A program made the translations under genes and the position numbers. Shown here piece by piece: positions 50,690 to 59,381 of a stretch of DNA of 64,000 nt. The notes beneath the pieces were generated by a model that saw nothing but the letters and a program-made list of their open reading frames with translations, was not told the DNA's origin and searched no databases. Position 1 is the first letter of the stretch. Each line of letters starts with the position of its first letter. The DNA comes from Algoriphagus locisalis (lineage in GTDB: Bacteria; Bacteroidota; Bacteroidia; Cytophagales; Cyclobacteriaceae), in NCBI RefSeq assembly GCF_900116615.1, contig NZ_FPBF01000001.1:663625-727624 (forward strand), written 5' to 3'.

Positions 50690-51700
50690 TTAATTCCCAG
50701 ATATCAGGCGGGCTAGGTCAACCAAACGGTTGGCGTAGCCCGCTTCGTTATCATACCAACCCACCAGCTTGATCATCTTCCCTTTGGCTGATGTCAAAGC
50801 AGAATCAATGATACAGGAGTGGGAGTTTCCTATGATATCAATCGAAACGATAGGAGAGTCCTCTACTTCTAGAAATCCCTTCAAATAGCCTTTGCTGGCT
50901 TCCCTGAAGGCATTGTTTATTTGATCTTCTGTTACATCTTCCTTTAGTTCCACAATCATATCAGTCAGGGAACCGTCCGGTACAGGAACCCGCATCGCTG
51001 AAGCTTCAATTTTTCCAGCTAGTTCGGGCAAAATCTCATCCAACGCCTTGCCAGCGTTAGTTGTCGTAGGAATAATAGAATAGGCAGCAGCTCTGGCTCT
51101 TCGTAGATCGCGGTGCGGTGCATCGTGAAGGTTCTGGTCGTTGGTGTAGGAATGTACAGTTGATGCGAAGCCTTTGACCACTCCGAAATTATCATCCAAC
51201 ACTTTTACCATAGGAGCGAGGCAATTGGTAGTGCAGGATGCATTGGAAACTATTCGTTCTTCTCCAGTTAAAATGGAATCGTTCACTCCCAGCACCACCA
51301 TTTTGATGGTTGGATCGAGGGAAGGGGCAGAAATAATCACTTTTTTCGCTCCAGCTGTCAAATGTTTTTCCGCTCCGGATCTATCCGTAAATCTTCCTGT
51401 ACATTCGATCACAAGGTCAATGTCTAAGGATTCCCAAGGAAGTTTTTCTGGATTAGCTATTCCAAAAAGTTGAATTTCCTGCTCATTAACTTTTAGAATA
51501 GAGTCCTTCAGCTCAATTTTACTAGAAGATTTACGATGAATGGAATCGTATTTGAGCAAATGGGCAATTGCTTCCTGATCCGCTAAGTCATTAATTGCAA
51601 CTAGTTTTAACCCGCTTTTTTCTAAAATTAGTTTGGCTGTATATCGGCCTATTCTTCCAAAACCGTTGATGGCTATTCTGATGTCCTTGGTAGGTTTCAT
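50690..51700 (-). CDS. gap: Type I glyceraldehyde-3-phosphate dehydrogenase
   Basis: 336 residues. NAD-binding INGFGRIGR near the N-terminus with D38 at the end of beta-2, which suits NAD. The active-site C156 is in SNASCTTNCLAP and H183 in TVHSYTNDQ. The substrate loops RRARAAAYSIIPT, GKIEASAMRVP and LVGWYDNEAGYANRLVDL are intact. It is a standard glycolytic enzyme. It ends 7 bp from the VOC gene on the opposite strand. GAPDH also takes part in arsenate efflux with ArsJ in some bacteria, but ArsJ is not present here. Confidence 0.95.
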   Translation of the reverse strand: MKPTKDIRIAINGFGRIGRYTAKLILEKSGLKLVAINDLADQEAIAHLLKYDSIHRKSSSKIELKDSILKVNEQEIQLFGIANPEKLPWESLDIDLVIECTGRFTDRSGAEKHLTAGAKKVIISAPSLDPTIKMVVLGVNDSILTGEERIVSNASCTTNCLAPMVKVLDDNFGVVKGFASTVHSYTNDQNLHDAPHRDLRRARAAAYSIIPTTTNAGKALDEILPELAGKIEASAMRVPVPDGSLTDMIVELKEDVTEDQINNAFREASKGYLKGFLEVEDSPIVSIDIIGNSHSCIIDSALTSAKGKMIKLVGWYDNEAGYANRLVDLARLISGN

Positions 51701-51722
51701 TGCGTGTAGTGTGATTGGGGCT

Positions 51723-51756
51723 CAAAAATAGGAAAATCAACAGCAAACCCTTCAAA
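51723..51756 (-). promoter_or_regulatory. Promoter of gap
   Basis: On the minus strand: TTTG (51756-51753), 22 nt, TATTTTTG (51730-51723). This is an exact -33/-7 consensus match; the ATG is 22 bp further on. Confidence 0.65.
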
Positions 51757-51819
51757 GAAAATTTTATTCCTTTGGACTCAGGTTTTTAGCACAAATCAGA
51801 AGAAATTTTTGAAGGCAAA

Positions 51820-51850
51820 TTGTTTTTAAAAACTTAACCTTCTATATTTG
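51820..51850 (+). promoter_or_regulatory. Promoter of the tRNA-Glu pair
   Basis: TTG (51820-51822), 20 nt, TATATTTG (51843-51850), an exact consensus match 40 bp before the first tRNA. Confidence 0.75.
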
Positions 51851-51890
51851 CACAACCATTCAGAAAAGCACGTTTTCGAAGGGTATTAAT

Positions 51891-51962
51891 GGTCGGTTCG
51901 TCTAGGGGTTAGGACACGTCCCTTTCACGGATGAAACACGGGTTCGATTCCCGTACCGACTA
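51891..51962 (+). tRNA. tRNA-Glu (UUC), copy 1
   Basis: 72-nt cloverleaf. Acceptor GGTCGGT pairs with ACCGACT, with a G-T pair at the end and discriminator A at 51962. Anticodon stem CGTCC/GGATG with loop CTTTCAC gives anticodon UUC. T-arm loop is TTCGATTC. CCA is not encoded; the next bases are CAT. The copy is identical in sequence to the one at 52009. Confidence 0.95.
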
Positions 51963-52008
51963 CATTGTCGCCTGAATTTCAGGAAGTTGTGAATTTTTAT
52001 TGAAGTAT

Positions 52009-52080
52009 GGTCGGTTCGTCTAGGGGTTAGGACACGTCCCTTTCACGGATGAAACACGGGTTCGATTCCCGTACCGACTA
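52009..52080 (+). tRNA. tRNA-Glu (UUC), copy 2
   Basis: Identical to copy 1 across 72 nt and 46 nt downstream. Here CCA follows the discriminator base directly (52081-52083), unlike copy 1. The two genes probably come from one transcript ended by the terminator at 52153-52189. Confidence 0.95.
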
Positions 52081-52152
52081 CCAAGACGTTAAAGCTCAAT
52101 CCCCGCTTTGTCTTATCTTATTTTTGTTTTATGGTTGTTAGTGGTTAAAGTG

Positions 52153-52189
52153 AACAAAATCCCGATCCTTGGTCGGGATTTTGTTTTTT
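52153..52189 (+). terminator. Terminator of the tRNA transcript
   Basis: AACAAAATCCCGA (52153-52165) and TCGGGATTTTGTT (52173-52185) form a perfect 13-bp stem with a 7-nt loop, then more Ts to 52189. Confidence 0.9.
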
Positions 52190-52197
52190 ATACCCTT

Positions 52198-52232
52198 TTT
52201 GACTAATGGCAAACAAGGCATTTCTAATTTTG
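52198..52232 (+). promoter_or_regulatory. Promoter of the large heme/HEAT lipoprotein gene
   Basis: TTTG (52198-52201), 23 nt, TAATTTTG (52225-52232): consensus match at the upper end of allowed spacing, 34 bp before the ATG at 52266. Confidence 0.55.
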
Positions 52233-52265
52233 TTACTTTCAAGATTGGAAAAATAAAATTTACCT

Positions 52266-55200
52266 ATGCCTCAACCCAAAATAAAACCACACTACGCCAA
52301 AGTTATTTTGGCAGCAGCAATTCCCTTATTGATTTCCTGTGGAAAAACTGAAAAAGTTGATCTCCGCGAACGTACCTTGACCAAGGAGGAAATCGCTCCT
52401 ATGGTGCAAGCAGCTGAAGGTGGAATCAACGCAACGCTAAGCCCAGGGCTCAAACTGTCCCTTTGGGCAGTGGATTCACTTGTTTACGATCCGATTTCTA
52501 TTCAGGTGACTGATGATGGAAGCCTGTATTATACACGAACCAACCGCCAAAAAAACTCTGAGTTTGATATCAGAGGTCATCAGGAATGGGAAATACCATC
52601 TATTAGCCTTCAAACTATTGAAGAAAAAAGAGCATTTCTTCAAAAGACCCTTTCTCCGGAAATGTCTGATAAAAATACTTGGCTGGCAGATGTGAACGGA
52701 GACGGATCACATGACTGGCGGGATATGACAGTGGAAAGAGAAGAGGTATTTAGATTGGAAGACAGGGACGGCGATGGACTTGCTGAATATTCCCAGATCA
52801 TGGTTCAGGACTTTAGCGATGTTACAAATGATGTGGCCGGTGCCTTGCTGAAGTTGGAGGATAATTTATTTGTGGGGGTAGGTCCAGATTTGTGGAGATT
52901 AAGCGATAAAAACGGTGATGGCGTCATGGATGAGAAGGAGTCAATTTCTCATGGATATGGTGTTCACATTGGTTTTGGAGGTCACGGAATGTCAGGCCTT
53001 AAACAAGGGCCAGATGGTAGAATCTATTGGGGAATCGGAGACATCGGATTCAATGGAGTTGGCCCTGATGGCACCGAATGGAAGTATCCAAATAGAGGAG
53101 TGGTCGTAAGAGCAAATCCTGATGGAAGTGACTTTGAGGTTTTTGCCATGGGGGTTAGAAATACCCATGAGTTTACTTTTGATGCGTATAACAACCTGAT
53201 CTCCGTGGATAATGATGGTGATCACGGGGGAGAAAGCGAGCGATTGGTTTACCTGGTAAACGGTTCAGATACTGGCTGGAGGACTAATTGGCAATTTGGA
53301 AAGTACCGTGATCCAGATAACAATACTTATAAAGTATGGATGGACGAAAAACTATACATTCCACGTCATGAGGGACAGGCTGCATACATCACTCCACCGA
53401 TTCAGAATTACATCAATGGCCCGACAGGGATGGTTTACAATCCAGGAACTGCTTTGGCAGAGAAATGGAAAAACACTTTTTTCGTAGCTTCATTTGTAGG
53501 GAATCCTACCCGCTCAGGTATTCATGCCTTCAAGCTGGAACCTGATGGAGCATCTTTCAAAATGACCCAAACCGAAAATATCATGTCTGGTGTCTTGGCA
53601 ACAGGTCTTGATTTCGGACCAGATGGTTCACTTTACTTTGCGGATTGGATAGATGGCTGGAATACCAAAAATTACGGACGGGTTTGGAAAATTGAGGACG
53701 AAGGTGGAGCAAACTGGGAAGCTAGAAAAATCACTGCCCAAGTGATGAAAACTGATTTCAAAACGCTTAAAGATGATGCACTTGCAGGCTACCTAAGTGA
53801 TGAAGACATGCGGATCAGAAGAAAAGCGCAGTTTGAATTAGCGAAAAGAGGAGAGAAAGGAATGGCTATTTTCAAAGCAGCCATAGCGCAAAAGTCAAAT
53901 CAATATGCAAGAATCCATGGCATAGTTGGAATCAGTCAATTGGCAAGAATGGAGAAAATGGATTATGCTGATGAGCTAATTCCTCTATTAAAAGATCAGG
54001 ACTTTGAGATTCGAGCCCAAGCTGCTAAATGGCTTGGAGATATTAAATATGCTAAAGCGGGAGATGCTTTACTTCCTTTGCTTTCAGATAGTGAAATCCG
54101 AGTGCGATTCTTTGCTTCGGAAGCCTTAGGTAGAATTGCTTATGAGCCTGCCATTAATGGCTTGATAGGAGTATTGGAAGCTAATAACGATGAAGATGCA
54201 TTCTTACGCCATGCTGCCAGTTTAGCTTTGGCACGAATCAATAAGAAGGATCCTATTCTTGCGCTTTCCTCTCATCCTTCTAATGCTGTTCGTCTTGGAG
54301 CAGTTTTGGCACTTCGCAGAATGGTTGATCCGGGAATTGCTGCCTTCTTAGCAGATGAAGATGAATATATCGTAACAGAGGCAGCAAGAGCGATTAATGA
54401 CGATTTCTCCATCGAAGGAGCACTTCCAGCTTTGGGTGACTTATTGGTAAGTACCAGTTTTGAAAATGAGCCTTTGATCAGAAGAGCGATCAATGCAAAC
54501 CTGAGAGTGGGAACTCAGAAGGCAATGGATAATTTGAAGGCGTACATAGCAAAACCTGGTGTGAATTCAGTATTGAAAGCTGAAGCAATTGCTACTTTGG
54601 GCACTTGGGCAAAGCCTTCGGTTCTTGATCGGGTAGATGGAAGAAATAGAGGTGCTATAGAACGGGATCTTGCGCCAATACAATCTTCTGTAAAAGAAAC
54701 CTTGATAGGTTCACTGAATGACAGAAATGAGGAAGTAAGAGTAGCAGGGGTAAAAGCAATCGGTAAATTGAAAATCGCTGATGCTGAATCTAAACTTGTG
54801 TCCCTACTTAGAAATGACCAATCAGAAAATGTACGTGTAGCCGCTATTTTAGCACTTTCCGTTACGAATCCAGGCTCAATTTCTGAGCCTATTGAGATAG
54901 CGATGAAAGATAAGTCCAGAGCAGTACGTGTCGTAGGTTTGGATCTTCTGACCAAAACTGATATTTCTCAAGATCTTATGGTAAGCCTGCTTCAGGATGT
55001 TATTCAAAACAGAACCACTGCTGAAAAGCAAGCGGCGTTATTGAGTCTGGGAAATCTGGAAAATTCAGCTGAGCTTCCTCTTTGGAATACGCTTTTGGAT
55101 GATTTGTCTAAGGACAAACTGCCTAATGAAGTGATGATCGAGTTGGAAGAAGCAATAGACTCCACAGGTTCAGCAGACTTGAAGACTAAGTATGCAACGA

Positions 55201-55685
55201 TCCAGGAGGAAAGAACTGGTGGAGACTTAGTTGCTCTCTATAGTGGAGCATTAGAAGGCGGCAGTGTAAGGGTAGGAAGGAATATTTTCTTCCAAAACCA
55301 AACTGCTCAATGTATCCGTTGTCATGGATACGATGATATGGGCGGTGTAGCTGGTCCGCACTTGAATGGAATCGCTAATCGGGTCACTAAAACAGAATTA
55401 CTGGAAGCTTTGATCGATCCAAGTAAGCGACTTGCTCCGGGATATGGGATAGTGCAGCTTGAGCTAAAAGATGGGACTTCTGTTAGTGGAACCTTGATGG
55501 AAGAGCAAGAAAATGGTTTGCTCGTAAAAGTTGGAGCAAAGCCCGATACCTTGATTATGAACAGCAGCATTGCTGAGCGCAAGAATTCTCCTTCAAGTAT
55601 GCCGGATATGAAGGCATTGCTAAGCAAAAGAGAAATCAGAGATCTATTAAGCTTCTTAAGCACCATGACGAAAGAATGGGAATAA
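52266..55685 (+). CDS. Large lipoprotein: beta-propeller, HEAT repeats, C-terminal cytochrome c
   Basis: 1139 residues. Lipobox LLISC near residue 25. Residues about 60-480 form a beta-propeller of the membrane-bound dehydrogenase type (DUF7133-like; VTDDGSLYYTRTNR, GLKQGPDGRIYWGIGD, LDFGPDGSLYFADWIDGW). Residues about 500-980 hold HEAT repeats (IRAQAAKWLGDIKYAKAGDA, VRFFASEALGRIAYEPAING). A C-terminal cytochrome c domain has heme motif CIRCH at 1016-1020. This is the PVC-type heme-binding CxxCH protein layout. It is probably a periplasmic or surface sugar dehydrogenase passing electrons to the heme; substrate unknown. A promoter and terminator flank it. Confidence 0.88.
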   Translation: MPQPKIKPHYAKVILAAAIPLLISCGKTEKVDLRERTLTKEEIAPMVQAAEGGINATLSPGLKLSLWAVDSLVYDPISIQVTDDGSLYYTRTNRQKNSEFDIRGHQEWEIPSISLQTIEEKRAFLQKTLSPEMSDKNTWLADVNGDGSHDWRDMTVEREEVFRLEDRDGDGLAEYSQIMVQDFSDVTNDVAGALLKLEDNLFVGVGPDLWRLSDKNGDGVMDEKESISHGYGVHIGFGGHGMSGLKQGPDGRIYWGIGDIGFNGVGPDGTEWKYPNRGVVVRANPDGSDFEVFAMGVRNTHEFTFDAYNNLISVDNDGDHGGESERLVYLVNGSDTGWRTNWQFGKYRDPDNNTYKVWMDEKLYIPRHEGQAAYITPPIQNYINGPTGMVYNPGTALAEKWKNTFFVASFVGNPTRSGIHAFKLEPDGASFKMTQTENIMSGVLATGLDFGPDGSLYFADWIDGWNTKNYGRVWKIEDEGGANWEARKITAQVMKTDFKTLKDDALAGYLSDEDMRIRRKAQFELAKRGEKGMAIFKAAIAQKSNQYARIHGIVGISQLARMEKMDYADELIPLLKDQDFEIRAQAAKWLGDIKYAKAGDALLPLLSDSEIRVRFFASEALGRIAYEPAINGLIGVLEANNDEDAFLRHAASLALARINKKDPILALSSHPSNAVRLGAVLALRRMVDPGIAAFLADEDEYIVTEAARAINDDFSIEGALPALGDLLVSTSFENEPLIRRAINANLRVGTQKAMDNLKAYIAKPGVNSVLKAEAIATLGTWAKPSVLDRVDGRNRGAIERDLAPIQSSVKETLIGSLNDRNEEVRVAGVKAIGKLKIADAESKLVSLLRNDQSENVRVAAILALSVTNPGSISEPIEIAMKDKSRAVRVVGLDLLTKTDISQDLMVSLLQDVIQNRTTAEKQAALLSLGNLENSAELPLWNTLLDDLSKDKLPNEVMIELEEAIDSTGSADLKTKYATIQEERTGGDLVALYSGALEGGSVRVGRNIFFQNQTAQCIRCHGYDDMGGVAGPHLNGIANRVTKTELLEALIDPSKRLAPGYGIVQLELKDGTSVSGTLMEEQENGLLVKVGAKPDTLIMNSSIAERKNSPSSMPDMKALLSKREIRDLLSFLSTMTKEWE

Positions 55686-55714
55686 AAAGACTGCTTATCA
55701 GTTGATATCAAAGG

Positions 55715-55743
55715 GGATCATCACAATTGTGGTGATCCTTTTT
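55715..55743 (+). terminator. Terminator of the heme/HEAT lipoprotein gene
   Basis: GGATCATCAC (55715-55724) and GTGGTGATCC (55729-55738) form a 10-bp stem with one G-T pair and a 4-nt loop, followed by Ts. It is 30 bp past the stop. Confidence 0.85.
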
Positions 55744-55914
55744 ATTTTGGTCAAAGTAGGAAAGTCCGGGTTTAATGATTCAGATATGCCCTACGAGGAT
55801 TTGCTGTTTTAATCTTAAGGTCTAAAGACGATCAGGATATTTTTCCTCGATACTTTTCTGCGAAGACGATTTTACTATAAAGTTTTTCACCTGATATTTT
55901 TCTCTTTATGAATA

Positions 55915-55946
55915 GAAAAAGCCATCCCGAAATGATCGAGATGGCT
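55915..55946 (-). terminator. Terminator of the TonB-dependent receptor gene
   Basis: AGCCATCCCGA (55920-55930) and TCGAGATGGCT (55936-55946) pair over 11 bp with one G-T pair. On the minus strand a T-run follows at 55919-55915. It is 27 bp past the stop at 55973. The remaining gap 55744-55914 shows nothing else. Confidence 0.82.
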
Positions 55947-55972
55947 ATAAATTGATAATTTGTTGGTAATCT

Positions 55973-58939
55973 TTAATTCAGGAACTCGTCAAACGTCAAG
56001 CTTACAAAATACATGGTTCCAACGGTTGGGTTGCCCCAAGCTTGAGTATATCCTTTGCTGAAAAGATTTGAGCCTCCCACTTTTAAGATTGACTTCATGC
56101 TTTTGATTTTGTAGCTCAACTGAGCATCAAATGTACCATAAGCAGGAATTACCGATAGTTGCTGAGTAGAAACAGCAGGGTTCACGAAAGAAGATTGCCA
56201 CGCAAATTCTCCTTGCCATCTGTAGGCTAAAGCAAATCCAAGGTTGTCAATTACCTCTCTATTGGCAAAGTTCAATACGTATCGGTATTCAGGCGTATTG
56301 AAGCTAGGTTGGAAACCTGTTTCTGCCAGTTCGTCCAAGTTAGAAAGCGTATTGAATGACACATTACCACCTACAGTATATCCCTTTGGTAGTTTGTAAT
56401 CCAAACTTGCTGCCCATCCCCATGATTTGATAATTTCTGCTCTATTAACAGGCATGGAATAAATATTTCTACCTCCTGCACCCAAACCGATCAGGTTTAA
56501 GCCCGTCATTGGATTAGGACCTGCAAGACCAGCGTCTGATGCATCTTGAACCAAAACCTGGCTACCATTGAAGTTCTCAAATCTATTGAAATACGCATAA
56601 GCATCTACCAATAGCTTTTGTCCCCAAATTCCTTTATAGCCAACTTCAAAAGACTTCACACGCTCAGGCTGGAACTTTTGAATTTCATAAGGCTGTAATA
56701 AACCTACATTTGCTTGTGCTGCTAGAAAGCCGACCGTTTGTGCGATAGCAGATTCTGCCTCCGAAGCTGGGATCTGCCCAGCCTGAATTTGCTGGGTAAC
56801 GATAGCAATTGCCTGCTGTTGAATTGCAGGATCTTGGGCAGATTGCTGAACAGCTCCACCATAATTAGTCACATTTGCCAGCGTATAACCAGAGTTTGCA
56901 TTCAGGTTATAACGATCTGCAAAGAAAGGCAATCCACCTATCAGACGTGCTTGCGGGGTATTCAGGTCAATGTACTGGTCCTGATTGGTAGGAATACGGA
57001 AACCAGTCTGGTAGGAAGCTCTGAAGTTGTGATTTCCCTGAGTGAAAACTCCAGAAACTCTTGGGGACCATTGACCTTCGAAATTCTCATTTTTATCATA
57101 TCTCGCTGAGGCTGTCAATTTGAATTTGTCATTGAACAACTTCTTTGATCCTTGAATGTATCCTCCATATTCCTGGATGTTGAATTCTTCACCATTTTCA
57201 GTGAGCGCAAAAATTGTCCCGTTGGAGTTCAGGTCATAAATTCTATAATTAGCACCTACTACAAACTCTGCAAATTTGATTTGTTCTGAAAGGTTATACG
57301 ATCCTTCAAAGTGGTACAAGTTACTGCTATCAACGAATTTTGCTCCTACGCCATTTTGGTCGCCCGGAATTGGTCGGGATGTTACTGCGGTCAATGCATT
57401 GTTAAATTCAGCTGTTCCAGGCATAAATCTGCCTTGATCTGCAAAAGCTCTCGCTGCTAGATGCGCCTGATCTGAAGGTAAACCAGCACTCACTGCCTGA
57501 GCATACGCTCCAACATACTCGGGGAACCATTGCGTACTAGCTTTCCATGCTTCGTTTATTCCCTGTGCTGCTGTGCCTACTGCAAAAGCATCTCCAGACC
57601 TTTCTTGGGTAGTATATGCTCTCACATACCAATTAGAAGCTTTTAATTCAGCTTTGTATTGCCCCATCATGAAATCCTTCAAAGAGTACCTGTCTGCACC
57701 GGTATAAACTGTGGTACCAAAACCAAGATTTCCCTGTAGAACCGCCTCGATGTTGTCGTTAATTCTATAATGAAGAGCAGCATTGAATTTCAATGACTTA
57801 GTGCCGTAATCCGCTAGATCTCTTTCCATATAACCTGTTCTAGAAACAGCTGTACTAGGAATAATTCCTAAAGCTGCTTGCGGAAGGAAACCAGCAGCCA
57901 CCATAGATTGCGCCACAGAAAGCATGTTGACATTGGTCTCATCACCATAAATATTCACACCATTATAAGCTGGATTGTTTGATGTATTTCCAGTTTCAAT
58001 GGTGGATCCGTTTAATAAGGATTGATCTCTGAAGTCGTTTGCCTGCCAGTCATCAGCTTTTAAGTATTCGAAGTTCACTTTAAAAGCAAACTTATCATTG
58101 ATTGCTTTCGCATACCGGGCACTGAAATTATAGAAGCCAGTTGAAGCTTTGGATCTACCACTTTCATCCATGATACCGGTTTTCACGCTGGCTGATAAGC
58201 CTTGATATAAAAAAGGACTTTTTGATGTCATCAGCAAAATACCATTGATGGCATTTGGCCCGTAGAGCGCTGAAGAAGCACCAGGAAGTAGCTCTACGCT
58301 TTCTAGATCCAACTCGGATATTCCTACTATGTTACCAACAGAGAAATTCAGACCTGGCGCCTGATTATCCATTCCGTCAATCAACTGCACAGTTCTTACG
58401 TTACCGTTGGCATTGAACCCACGTGTGTTGAAAGACTTAAATAGGAGGGATTGCGTGCTCATTTCCACGCCTTTCATGTTGTTGATCGCGTCGTAGAAAC
58501 TTGCCTGAGGCGCATCCCGGATGGCGATTATATCCATCTTTTCTACAGAAACTGGAGATTGAAGCACACTTTCTTCCACTCGAGAGGCCGAAACTACCAC
58601 TTCCTGTCCAAGGATGGCAGATTCTACAAGTTGCACATTTACAGTGGATTGTGCTGTAGTTACTTCAATTTCCTGGGTATTGTATCCTACCATTGAAAAG
58701 ACAAGCGTCAATGGCGGATCCTGATTTACATTTAGCGAATACGCTCCATCTAGGTCCGATATGGTACCAATAACCTTTCCTTTGACTAAGATGTTAACAC
58801 CGACTAAGGTTTCTTTGGTGTCCGCGTCGCTTACGGTTCCAGAGACCGTTGTTTGCGCAAAAACGGTTCCTGAGGTGAGGGAAACCAAGAGTGTCAACAA
58901 GAACACTGCTGTCTTGGTTTTGAGTGTAAAATTGCTCAT
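55973..58939 (-). CDS. TonB-dependent receptor with N-terminal CarboxypepD_reg-like domain
   Basis: 988 residues. Signal peptide ends VFAQ (about residue 29). A CarboxypepD_reg-like domain (about 31-108: TVSGTVSDADTKETLVGVNI, GAYSLNV, VGYNTQEIEVTTA) is followed by the TonB plug (about 115-235: VVSASRVEESVLQSPVSVEKM, FKSFNTRGFNANGNVRTVQL) and a beta-barrel ending FVSLTFDEFLN. No SusD gene adjoins it, so it is not a standard SusC/D pair. No STN domain is present, so it should not signal to FecR directly. The large lipoprotein on the opposite side may share its substrate (inference). Confidence 0.92.
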   Translation of the reverse strand: MSNFTLKTKTAVFLLTLLVSLTSGTVFAQTTVSGTVSDADTKETLVGVNILVKGKVIGTISDLDGAYSLNVNQDPPLTLVFSMVGYNTQEIEVTTAQSTVNVQLVESAILGQEVVVSASRVEESVLQSPVSVEKMDIIAIRDAPQASFYDAINNMKGVEMSTQSLLFKSFNTRGFNANGNVRTVQLIDGMDNQAPGLNFSVGNIVGISELDLESVELLPGASSALYGPNAINGILLMTSKSPFLYQGLSASVKTGIMDESGRSKASTGFYNFSARYAKAINDKFAFKVNFEYLKADDWQANDFRDQSLLNGSTIETGNTSNNPAYNGVNIYGDETNVNMLSVAQSMVAAGFLPQAALGIIPSTAVSRTGYMERDLADYGTKSLKFNAALHYRINDNIEAVLQGNLGFGTTVYTGADRYSLKDFMMGQYKAELKASNWYVRAYTTQERSGDAFAVGTAAQGINEAWKASTQWFPEYVGAYAQAVSAGLPSDQAHLAARAFADQGRFMPGTAEFNNALTAVTSRPIPGDQNGVGAKFVDSSNLYHFEGSYNLSEQIKFAEFVVGANYRIYDLNSNGTIFALTENGEEFNIQEYGGYIQGSKKLFNDKFKLTASARYDKNENFEGQWSPRVSGVFTQGNHNFRASYQTGFRIPTNQDQYIDLNTPQARLIGGLPFFADRYNLNANSGYTLANVTNYGGAVQQSAQDPAIQQQAIAIVTQQIQAGQIPASEAESAIAQTVGFLAAQANVGLLQPYEIQKFQPERVKSFEVGYKGIWGQKLLVDAYAYFNRFENFNGSQVLVQDASDAGLAGPNPMTGLNLIGLGAGGRNIYSMPVNRAEIIKSWGWAASLDYKLPKGYTVGGNVSFNTLSNLDELAETGFQPSFNTPEYRYVLNFANREVIDNLGFALAYRWQGEFAWQSSFVNPAVSTQQLSVIPAYGTFDAQLSYKIKSMKSILKVGGSNLFSKGYTQAWGNPTVGTMYFVSLTFDEFLN

Positions 58940-59381
58940 AGGCTATTTTAGTTTTTATTGTGGGTTTATGAATTCAGGGTGGGAATTCAGTCAGTATATT
59001 GCGAAAATTACCCTAATAAATGAATAATTGATACTTAAAAGCAAGAATTTGATTTGAATCAAAATCTGTGAAAAAAGGCTAAAATTGGAAACTGAGCCTT
59101 TCAATTAAAATATTAAAATTAATCCTTGTCTTTATTGTTAATCCTTAATCAAGTCACCTGTTTTATTGTTAATTCATAAATGAATAATTTTTTGATCTTG
59201 ATGATGGAGAGTCAATAAAAATGCGCAGAAAACTAAATTTGGTACTTCTGATAAAAGTCGAACTCATACTATTAAAGCTCTAGCGTTCAATTGATCTTCA
59301 GCTGGAAATCGTGAACGTTCAGGGTTTAAAATAAGCTAGAGATTCTAGTAAACCCGGAAAAGAGAATTGAAAGTCTTTTTA
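58940..59381. other. 442-bp intergenic region, no gene found
   Basis: An A/T-rich stretch between two minus-strand genes. I see no coding frame, RNA or strong terminator. Loose 7-bp inverted arms (TAGTAAA-type near 59348 and 59384) could help end transcription of the STN gene. It presumably contains the promoter of the TonB-dependent receptor. The nearest -7 candidate, minus strand TAATTTTC, differs by one base from consensus. Confidence 0.5.

Noticed and set aside
51891..52080. Possible attachment site or repeat from the tRNA duplication
   Set aside because: No integrase or phage gene is near and both copies are complete; a simple tandem duplication explains it.
54515..54955. Minus-strand frame of 146 codons inside the heme/HEAT lipoprotein
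   Set aside because: It is antisense to continuous HEAT repeats, with composition typical of a shadow frame.
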